Part shown: positions 57,595-64,000 of the stretch, piece by piece
Layout: every line of letters begins with the position of its first letter
How positions within the stretch are numbered: position 1 is the stretch's first letter
Assembly (NCBI GenBank): GCA_016709575.1
Contig: JADJMM010000002.1
Span: 434,001 to 498,000 of the forward strand
DNA from: Sphingobacteriaceae bacterium
GTDB taxonomy: Bacteria; Bacteroidota; Bacteroidia; B-17B0; Aurantibacillaceae
Direction of reading: 5' to 3'
DNA length: 64,000 bases
Notes under the pieces: model-generated
Told to the model about the DNA's origin: nothing
What the model saw: only the letters and a program-made list of their open reading frames with translations
Databases searched by the model: none
Translations under genes and position numbers: made by a program

Positions 57595-59802
57595 ATTAGC
57601 GTAATCAGAAATAAATTGAATGCGGAGTAATCTGATTTCTTCTTCCGAATAATCGTTTTCACCCAATTCTTTTAAGGCTTCTTCAACGCTATCTGTTTGT
57701 GATTCTTTAAAATACTCTAAGGCTTCATCACGTTTATCTTCATCCATCATATCATCTAAATAATATTTGATGTTTAATTTAGTTCCGGATTCAACAATCG
57801 TTTCCATTTCGGTAATCAAATCGTTCATCTTTAAACTTTTTGATTTGGCCATATCTTCCAAACGAATCTTGCGATCAACGTTTTGAATGATGTAAACTTT
57901 TAAACCTGATTTATTGACTACCGATTTAATTACTAAATCACTAGGGCGTTCAATATCCTTTTCTTCAACGTAAGCTTTTATTAAATCGATCAATGGTTTA
58001 CCGTATTTTGTAGCTTTTCCCGCTCCTACTCCCGAAATTTTTGTCAACTCCTCCATATTAATAGGATATTGAATTGCCATTTCTTCCAATGAAGTTTCCT
58101 GGAAAATTACATAAGGCGGTAATGCTTTTTGTTTAGAAATTTTCTTTACCAAATCTTTTAACATGGCAAATAAAGTTTCATCGGCTGCACTCGCCCCTTT
58201 GCCACCCATCATAATATCATCATCATCACTCTTATCCGTATTACTGAAATCGTGATCGCGTGTGAATTTAATACTATGTGGTTTCTTTAAAAATGCTTTT
58301 GCTTTATCGGTTACTTTTAATAATCCGTAATTCTCAATGTCTTTTGTTAGATAACCATTCACAACCGCTTGGCGTAAAATGGCATTCCAATATTTATCGT
58401 CGTTATCATCTTCAGCACCTTTACCCCAAACTTCTAACTCGTTATGTTTATACGATTTTGAAGTGGCGGTTAAAGTTCCCATCACTACATTAATAACATC
58501 TTTGATTTTGTGTTTCTCTTTCATTTCCAAAACTGCTTCAATCACCAACTCTAAATCTTCCTTCGCTTCAAATTTTTGTTTTGGGTGACGACAATTATCG
58601 CAATGCTCGTTACATTTAGTATCGTTAAACTCTTCTCCAAAATAATGTAATAAAAATTTACGGCGACAAGATGAAGTTTCGGCAAAGGCAGCCGTTTCGC
58701 TTAGCATTTGTTTTCCTATTTCCTGTTCTGCAACAGGTTTATCTTTCATGAACTTCTCTAACTTAATAATATCGTCGTAGCTGTAAAAAGTAACACAATT
58801 ACCATCACCGCCATCACGACCGGCACGACCCGTTTCCTGGTAATAACCTTCTAATGATTTTGGAACATCGTGATGAATAACAAAACGTACATCTGGTTTA
58901 TCAATTCCCATACCGAAAGCAATTGTTGCTACAATCACATCAATCTTCTCCATCAAAAACTCATCTTGAGTTCTGGCGCGTTCCTTTGCATCTAAACCTG
59001 CGTGATAAGGTTGTGCTTTAATACCATTAACTTTTAAAGCTTGTGCAATCTCTTCCACTTTTTTACGGCTCAAACAATAAATAATTCCTGATTTGCCAGT
59101 ATTAGCTTTAATATATTTTATAATTTCTTTAATTACGTTTTGCTTAGGGCGCACATCGTAATATAAATTGGGACGGTTAAAAGAAGATTTGAAAACGTTA
59201 GCAGTTGTCATGCCAAGGTTTTTCTGAATATCCTGTTGTACTTTTGGTGTAGCTGTAGCAGTAAGTGCAATAACAGGTACGTTTCCTACTTTATCAATAA
59301 TAGGACGGAGACGGCGGTACTCAGAGCGGAAATCATGTCCCCACTCAGAAATACAATGCGCTTCATCAATTGCAAAAAATGATATTTTAAATTCTTCGAA
59401 GAATTTTATGTTTTCTTCTTTAGTCAATGTTTCAGGAGCAACGTATAATAATTTAGTTCTGCCGGCAACAACGTCTTTTTTTACTTTGGTGATTTCGCTT
59501 TTGTTTAAAGATGAATTTAAAAAGTGAGCGATGCCTGATTCGTCGCTAAAACCACGGATAGCATCCACTTGATTTTTCATTAAAGCAATAAGAGGTGAAA
59601 CAACAATAGCAGTACCCTCACTAACCAGAGCAGGTAACTGATAACACAACGATTTACCTCCACCTGTAGGCATAATAACAAAAGTATCTTTACCTGCAAG
59701 AACACTTTTAATGATATCCTCCTGAGTTCCCTTAAATCCTTCGAACCCAAAAAAGCTCTTTAGTGTGGCATTCAATTCTTTCGTTTCTAATTCGGCAAGC
59801 AT
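57592..59802 (-). CDS. recQ: ATP-dependent DNA helicase RecQ
   Basis: 736 residues, usual length for the longer Bacteroidota type. Motif I is MPTGGGKSLCYQLPAL, motif II is FFAIDEAHCISEWGHDF (DEAH), then VIALTATATPKV. The arginine-finger motif VI is YYQETGRAGRDG. A zinc-binding cluster (SSCRRKFLLHYFGE ... CNEHCDNCRHP) is followed by a winged-helix region and an HRDC domain (PPYVIFQETSLEEMAIQYPI). It unwinds DNA in recombination and repair. The C-terminal 90 residues, after HRDC, form a further helical extension. The frame is intact. Confidence 0.96.
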   Translation of the reverse strand: MLAELETKELNATLKSFFGFEGFKGTQEDIIKSVLAGKDTFVIMPTGGGKSLCYQLPALVSEGTAIVVSPLIALMKNQVDAIRGFSDESGIAHFLNSSLNKSEITKVKKDVVAGRTKLLYVAPETLTKEENIKFFEEFKISFFAIDEAHCISEWGHDFRSEYRRLRPIIDKVGNVPVIALTATATPKVQQDIQKNLGMTTANVFKSSFNRPNLYYDVRPKQNVIKEIIKYIKANTGKSGIIYCLSRKKVEEIAQALKVNGIKAQPYHAGLDAKERARTQDEFLMEKIDVIVATIAFGMGIDKPDVRFVIHHDVPKSLEGYYQETGRAGRDGGDGNCVTFYSYDDIIKLEKFMKDKPVAEQEIGKQMLSETAAFAETSSCRRKFLLHYFGEEFNDTKCNEHCDNCRHPKQKFEAKEDLELVIEAVLEMKEKHKIKDVINVVMGTLTATSKSYKHNELEVWGKGAEDDNDDKYWNAILRQAVVNGYLTKDIENYGLLKVTDKAKAFLKKPHSIKFTRDHDFSNTDKSDDDDIMMGGKGASAADETLFAMLKDLVKKISKQKALPPYVIFQETSLEEMAIQYPINMEELTKISGVGAGKATKYGKPLIDLIKAYVEEKDIERPSDLVIKSVVNKSGLKVYIIQNVDRKIRLEDMAKSKSLKMNDLITEMETIVESGTKLNIKYYLDDMMDEDKRDEALEYFKESQTDSVEEALKELGENDYSEEEIRLLRIQFISDYAN

Positions 59803-59957
59803 GTGTTTAAGTGATTAAAAGTATGTATATAATGAGTGAGTGAACAACCTATCTACTATAAAGATATACAAATAATTTTCTATTATGCAAAACTTTTTGA
59901 TTGATGAGACCCGTTTTTGGACAAATAATGCAAAAAAGGGGATGGAATTTTTAACAC

Positions 59958-60296
59958 TTACAGATTTATGTCCATTTTACGGTAAAAACGTAAAAGAACA
60001 ACTGTGAAGAACACGGCAAACACAATTCCGATAATTGTACCAGGACCAAGATCATTTATTAGAATAAGAAAAAGTGTTTTCACGAAAAAGATAAATAAAA
60101 ACAACAAAACGCCCCATTGTTTCATGTGCCACAATCCTATATAAGATATGAAGCTGCAAGCCACGATAAAACCATACAAGGCTGGAACGAAATCGCCAAT
60201 CTTTTTTACCGACGGCGAGAAAACCGCAGGGAACGTGAATATAACCGATATAAAACCGAGTATACAGATTAAGGTTATGATGCCTGGTCGTTTCAC
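59958..60296 (-). CDS. Small four-helix membrane protein of unknown function
   Basis: 112 residues, nearly all hydrophobic (GIITLICILGFISVIFTFPA; GVLLFLFIFFVKTLFLILI), with the start codon one base after the end of the ABC permease gene. It could be an accessory of that permease or simply in its operon. No family is recognised. The frame is intact. Confidence 0.65.
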   Translation of the reverse strand: MKRPGIITLICILGFISVIFTFPAVFSPSVKKIGDFVPALYGFIVACSFISYIGLWHMKQWGVLLFLFIFFVKTLFLILINDLGPGTIIGIVFAVFFTVVLLRFYRKMDINL

Positions 60297-61544
60297 TTAG
60301 TTGCTTCTAATGGCTTCTACGGGGTCTAATTGTGAAGCAGTGTAAGCCGGAACGAATCCGCTTACAATGCCAATTAAAACCGAAATAGTAATACCTAAAA
60401 TAATGTTGGATTGGGTGAGTGTAATTTCCATATCAATATTTCCCTTTGCCGCGAGCGTAATGAGCCAGGTGAGAAATAATCCTAACACCCCCCCTATTAA
60501 CGATAAAAAAACCGACTCACTTAAAAACTGCATCAAAATAAAATAATTTTTTGCGCCTAATGATTTCTGAATCCCAATCATACTTGTTCTTTCTTTTACA
60601 GAAACGAACATGATGTTGGCAATACCAAAACCTCCCACTAAAATAGAGAAGCCGCCAATAATCCATCCCGCAATTCCAATAATATCAAACAGAATATTAA
60701 AATTTTTACTGAGTAAATTAGTTTCGTTCAACGCAAAATCATCATCCGCCATTGGCTTTAATCGGCGAATACCTCTCATAATTCCTGTTAACTCATCTAT
60801 CATTTGCGCATTGGTAATTCCGGGACGTGCTTTTACAGCGATGTATGGATCACTGTTTTCTGAATGTACATCAATAATTAATTTGGCGAAATGATACGGT
60901 ATTACAACCTGATTATCCATGCTATTCCCTAACATGCTTTCGCCTTCTTTTTTAAACACGCCAATTACAAACGCTTTTCGTCCAGCAATTTTTACTTCCT
61001 TTCCAATTGGATCTTGTCCGTTTGGAAATAATCCATCAGCAATACTTTTCCCTAAAAGCGCAACATTGTTTCCAGCGTTCACTTCATTCTCAGTAAAAAA
61101 TCGTCCTTCAGGAATTTCAAAAGATTTTATTTTATAATAATCGTAAGAGCAACCCGTGATGATGGCATTCTCAACAATATTTCCTCTGTTTTTAATAGTA
61201 CGACGAGCGCCAATTCTGTAAGCAACTGCTTCTGCTGTTTTAGATTTTTTCTGAATATCAAATAACTCATCATATTGCGGAACAGGCCTATTCATGTATT
61301 TCCACCAAGGGTAATCCGGACCGAAAGTCCAAGGCCATTTTTGTACAAACACCACGTTATCGCCCAAACTGGCAATACTTTTGCGGATGTTATTCTCTAA
61401 ACTATCAACAATAGTAAATACAACTATAATAGCGAAGATACCAATGGTAATACCCAGTAAACTTAAAAACGTACGCAATTTGTTTGCGTTCAGGGAATGC
61501 AAAGCAAAGAAAATACTCTCTTTAAAAAGACTGAAAAATAACAT
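60297..61544 (-). CDS. MacB/FtsX-type ABC transporter permease
   Basis: 415 residues. The first helix (TFLSLLGITIGIFAIIVVFT) is followed by a large periplasmic MacB-core region (VAYRIGARRTIKNRGNIVEN; FEIPEGRFFTENEVNAGNNV). Three C-terminal helices follow, with FGIANIMFVSVKERTSMIGI and QKSLGAKNYFILMQFLSESV, which is the conserved FtsX-like coupling region. Members move lipoproteins, peptides or drugs out of the periplasm with an ATPase encoded elsewhere; none is next to it. The frame is intact. Confidence 0.9.
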   Translation of the reverse strand: MLFFSLFKESIFFALHSLNANKLRTFLSLLGITIGIFAIIVVFTIVDSLENNIRKSIASLGDNVVFVQKWPWTFGPDYPWWKYMNRPVPQYDELFDIQKKSKTAEAVAYRIGARRTIKNRGNIVENAIITGCSYDYYKIKSFEIPEGRFFTENEVNAGNNVALLGKSIADGLFPNGQDPIGKEVKIAGRKAFVIGVFKKEGESMLGNSMDNQVVIPYHFAKLIIDVHSENSDPYIAVKARPGITNAQMIDELTGIMRGIRRLKPMADDDFALNETNLLSKNFNILFDIIGIAGWIIGGFSILVGGFGIANIMFVSVKERTSMIGIQKSLGAKNYFILMQFLSESVFLSLIGGVLGLFLTWLITLAAKGNIDMEITLTQSNIILGITISVLIGIVSGFVPAYTASQLDPVEAIRSN

Positions 61545-61616
61545 TACAACAAAGTTAAGCCTTATAAGGTTGCAATTACAGGAAAGTGATTAAAGGTTAT
61601 TTTTTGATGCCAAGTG

Positions 61617-61841
61617 TTATGGCTTGTTTTTGGGAGGGCCAAAAGATTCTCTTTCCTCCTGTTTTTTGCGCTGATAACGACGGGTTAAAAACATAGCTGC
61701 CCCAATTAAAAACACAAAGAAAAAGTAAATGGCGGCATCTTTATCACCTTTCACTAAAAAATAAACGGTTACTACTACCGAAAAAGCTGCGGTAAATAAC
61801 CACAAATACTCTAGCGCTTTAAATATTTTCTTATTATCCAT
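61617..61841 (-). CDS. Small two-helix membrane protein
   Basis: 74 residues, two helices (EYLWLFTAAFSVVVTVYFLV; AIYFFFVFLIGAAMFLTRRY) and a basic cytosolic tail (RRYQRKKQEERE). It lies 2 bases downstream of lptC. Similar proteins beside lptC recur in Bacteroidota; the function is unknown. Confidence 0.65.
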   Translation of the reverse strand: MDNKKIFKALEYLWLFTAAFSVVVTVYFLVKGDKDAAIYFFFVFLIGAAMFLTRRYQRKKQEERESFGPPKNKP

Positions 61842-61843
61842 AA

Positions 61844-62395
61844 TTATAATTCGTCGTTACCTAATTGAATAGTGCCTGTTACTTCTTTAATTTGATATTG
61901 GGTTAAATCTTCATTACTCTCAAAACCTTTGCCCATAATAATTTCTTTTCCGGTGGTAATTTTTACAAAAGCATCGGAGTGAATTTTTTTGGTGACCTCA
62001 TCCCAAATTAAATGTTCGGTGTTTAGGGTTTCGCCATTTTTATTTACCACCACTACATTATATTTCACTTCCATGCGTTTGCGTTGCGGATAATGAATGC
62101 CGTAGTTTGCACTTAGAGTTGCTTCTTGTTTTTCATCTTTATTATAGAATCCCATAATTAATCCTTCAGGTAATAAAGTAAAAGGTTCTTTTACGTTCTT
62201 ATCGTAGGTTAACATTTTCCCGGCTTTCAATACCATTTTAAGGCGTGACGAATCGGTGTAAATCATCGTGATACCTTTGCCTTGTTGTGTGGGAGAAACT
62301 TTTGGCATGGCCAGCGCCATGATGTCGGAGCGTTTATTCTGACAAGAGAAAAAACAAATTGTTGTTGCAAGAATTATGAATTTCAAAATTCGCAT
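61844..62395 (-). CDS. lptC: LPS export ABC transporter periplasmic protein LptC
   Basis: About 183 residues, start at MRILKFIILATTICFFSCQN (lipoprotein-type signal); a Met at 62404 is in frame. The fold is beta-rich (KMLTYDKNVKEPFTLLPEGL; VKYNVVVVNKNGETLNTEHL) and the DAFVKITTGKEIIMGKGFES segment is the LptC family signature region. LptC passes LPS from the LptBFG complex to LptA. It is preceded by an outer-membrane protein gene with 9 bases between. The frame is intact. Confidence 0.85.
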   Translation of the reverse strand: MRILKFIILATTICFFSCQNKRSDIMALAMPKVSPTQQGKGITMIYTDSSRLKMVLKAGKMLTYDKNVKEPFTLLPEGLIMGFYNKDEKQEATLSANYGIHYPQRKRMEVKYNVVVVNKNGETLNTEHLIWDEVTKKIHSDAFVKITTGKEIIMGKGFESNEDLTQYQIKEVTGTIQLGNDEL

Positions 62396-62404
62396 GCATA
62401 CCAA

Positions 62405-63832
62405 TTAATCGTAACGGAATTTATTAAACCACTTATCGTTAAATGTGAAACCAACAATAATTCGAACGTACTTCTCTTGCATTAAACCATTGTTAACCGA
62501 ACCCATTTGTCCGAATTGCGCACTTAAATTTACCATAGAGAATTGTCGGAATAAACCAACCGGTAAACCTAAACCAACTGTTGCTGCGTAATTATTAATC
62601 ATTGTATTTTTAAGTTCGAGGAAACCTGTGTTGTAAAATGCACCGATGCGATATTGAATGCGACGAATATAAGCACCTGAACCCGCTGCATATTTATTGG
62701 GCACGAAATTTAAACCAAAGGAAACACGGTATGAATTTTTCAACGTGTTTACATTATCCAAATAACGGAATTGTTGCCAATTAGTGTATGAAGCATCAAA
62801 AGCGATATTAAGCATTTCGCCCTTTTTAATACTCATCCCAATACCTTGTTCGAGTGGTAACCGTATACTGGTTTTTTGATCAATAACGTAAATAAAAGTG
62901 TCTTTTGCTACTTCATCACCAAAACCATTGAGTGAATAATTATAAGCGAGGTAAGAATTTTTAACTGAAATAGTATTTGGTATCGATACAAAATATCCAA
63001 AACCAATTCTTACTTTCTTTTTAAGTTCGCGTTTGCCAACTGAATCAATTACGAATGATGTTTGTAAACCGAAACACCCTGTAACATCACCATAATTGAC
63101 AGAGCGGTAACGGCGCGTATTATAATAATTTACTGAGCCGGGATAAATAACACTCGATGTTTGTAAAACATTTCCAAATAAATAATCGCCACGCACACCT
63201 AAACTTAAATCAGATAATAATTGTTTTGCGAATTTTTTGTTTTTGTATTTTTTAGTCTGATTATATTTGATCAAAGTATCGCGTTCGGCTGATGAATAAA
63301 ATTTAGTTAATACTTTTTTGAAAGGTAAAATACCGAAGCCAAGAAACACACGATTTACGCCTCCTTCACCAACATATTTATTCGTGATGTAACCGCCAAC
63401 AGCATCACTCCAGGTATCAGACTTCAAATTATATCCCACATTTGAAAAAGGTAAAATACCAAATGCCGCTCCGGCCCGTTGCTTAATAGGAAATCCTAAA
63501 CTGCCATAGGAAAAATTGACTGTCTTTGTTTTAACTTTAGACGTTCCGTTATTAAACTCACTAAACTGAGCAATACCACCCAACTCTAATGTTGTTAAAC
63601 GAATACCAGAAATAGTTGCAGGATTAGCCACATTAATAAAAAGTGGCGCAGTAGTATCCGGTTTAAAACCAATATAACTTCCTCCCATACCACCAATTTG
63701 TGCAAAAGCAGCGCTGTTTAATTCACCCAAACCAAAACGTGAATATGGACTAAAAGTTGAGTTTTGAGAAACTACCGAAGCCGAAACGCCAATTAAAAAA
63801 AACAGGAAAAGTATTTTAGAGTTTAATTTCAA
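62405..63832 (-). CDS. Outer membrane beta-barrel protein beside lptC
   Basis: 475 residues, signal MKLNSKILFLFFLIGVSASV, then YSRFGLGELNSAAFAQIGGM, which matches the FadL-like/hydrophobic-substrate porins common before lptC and coaX in Bacteroidota. Alternating strands run through to the C-terminal VGFTFNDKWFNKFRYD. The role is unknown but the location suggests envelope biogenesis. The frame is intact. Confidence 0.8.
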   Translation of the reverse strand: MKLNSKILFLFFLIGVSASVVSQNSTFSPYSRFGLGELNSAAFAQIGGMGGSYIGFKPDTTAPLFINVANPATISGIRLTTLELGGIAQFSEFNNGTSKVKTKTVNFSYGSLGFPIKQRAGAAFGILPFSNVGYNLKSDTWSDAVGGYITNKYVGEGGVNRVFLGFGILPFKKVLTKFYSSAERDTLIKYNQTKKYKNKKFAKQLLSDLSLGVRGDYLFGNVLQTSSVIYPGSVNYYNTRRYRSVNYGDVTGCFGLQTSFVIDSVGKRELKKKVRIGFGYFVSIPNTISVKNSYLAYNYSLNGFGDEVAKDTFIYVIDQKTSIRLPLEQGIGMSIKKGEMLNIAFDASYTNWQQFRYLDNVNTLKNSYRVSFGLNFVPNKYAAGSGAYIRRIQYRIGAFYNTGFLELKNTMINNYAATVGLGLPVGLFRQFSMVNLSAQFGQMGSVNNGLMQEKYVRIIVGFTFNDKWFNKFRYD

Positions 63833-63840
63833 TGGCTGTT

Positions 63841-64000
63841 TTAAGAATTGTATATCAAAATTTCGTTAAGCCCTACCAATACAAGGTGGGGGTGCGCAAA
63901 GATGCGATTTTTTAGGTGTTTTGCAAAGAAATCAGTGTCGCCGCCCGTTACAACAATTGTTAAATCAGGGTATAATTTTTTATATTCATTTATAACGCCA
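63841..64000 (-). CDS. coaX: Type III pantothenate kinase, C-terminal fragment
   Basis: The last 52 codons read GVINEYKKLYPDLTIVVTGG, then DTDFFAKHLKNRIFAHPHLV and LVGLNEILIYNS. The TGGD and HPxLVLxGLN(E)I motifs are diagnostic of CoaX, which phosphorylates pantothenate in coenzyme A synthesis. The gene runs off the window edge. Confidence 0.9.
   Translation of the reverse strand, partial: GVINEYKKLYPDLTIVVTGGDTDFFAKHLKNRIFAHPHLVLVGLNEILIYNS

Noticed and set aside
57024..57662. Several long frames of Gly, Pro, Lys and Phe in the G-rich block on both strands
   Set aside because: They consist of homopolymer codons in an apparently miscalled region and have no family-like composition.

Overview
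The window is a stretch of chromosome from an AT-rich member of the Bacteroidota (Flavobacteriia/Bacteroidia-like). The evidence is TAnnTTTG promoter boxes, type IX secretion (Por) sorting tails, an Omp28/DUF6029/TlpA cluster, a prokaryotic HU-CCDC81 + SPOR protein, TPR-LytS histidine kinases paired with LytTR regulators, and a Bacteroidetes-type L34. I saw no rRNA, tRNA, CRISPR array, insertion sequence or prophage.

Layout. 1-3.4 kb: plsC fragment, trpS, an MsbA-like ABC exporter and rpmH. 3.4-7.1 kb: speA and an arginase-family gene, divergent around a pair of operator-like palindromes, then a PaaG-like enoyl-CoA hydratase. 7.2-11.7 kb: an accessory island with a Pycsar-like antiphage operon (two-helix membrane effector, class III nucleotide cyclase, E2-like protein, second membrane protein). 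It is flanked by an unknown protein and a Cys-rich mini-gene. 11.9-14.7 kb: ECF sigma factor, a broken sigma-associated membrane protein, a hydrolase and a Spy-like protein. 14.8-37.4 kb: three paralogous cassettes, each with a TPR histidine kinase, a LytTR response regulator and a giant T9SS-exported SBBP/Ig-repeat surface protein. The third cassette also carries two related secreted proteins. 37.4-64 kb: mostly housekeeping and envelope genes (enoyl-CoA hydratase, pdhC-pdhA, cdd, aroE, Omp28-DUF6029-TlpA, gamma-carbonic-anhydrase-like protein, GNAT acyltransferase, engB, tatD, heptosyltransferase-like GT9, thioesterase, hemJ, SPOR protein, DUF1571-LysM, O-antigen ligase, recQ, MacB-like permease, lptC, coaX).

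How the parts work together. In the 15-37 kb block each kinase/regulator pair lies directly upstream of a secreted adhesin-like gene on the same strand. All three adhesin transcription units share a short motif next to the start codon, and its reverse complement recurs in a stem-loop just before the terminator. In the island, a cyclic-nucleotide second messenger is expected to gate a membrane effector, and the E2-like protein is an unexpected third component.

Sequence quality. At least fifteen conserved genes are split by single-base indels, nearly all in A/T homopolymers and several mutually compensating. About 57069-57565 is an unreadable run of expanded homopolymers. I therefore treat most frame disruptions as probable sequencing errors, report full gene spans, and say where the frame breaks.
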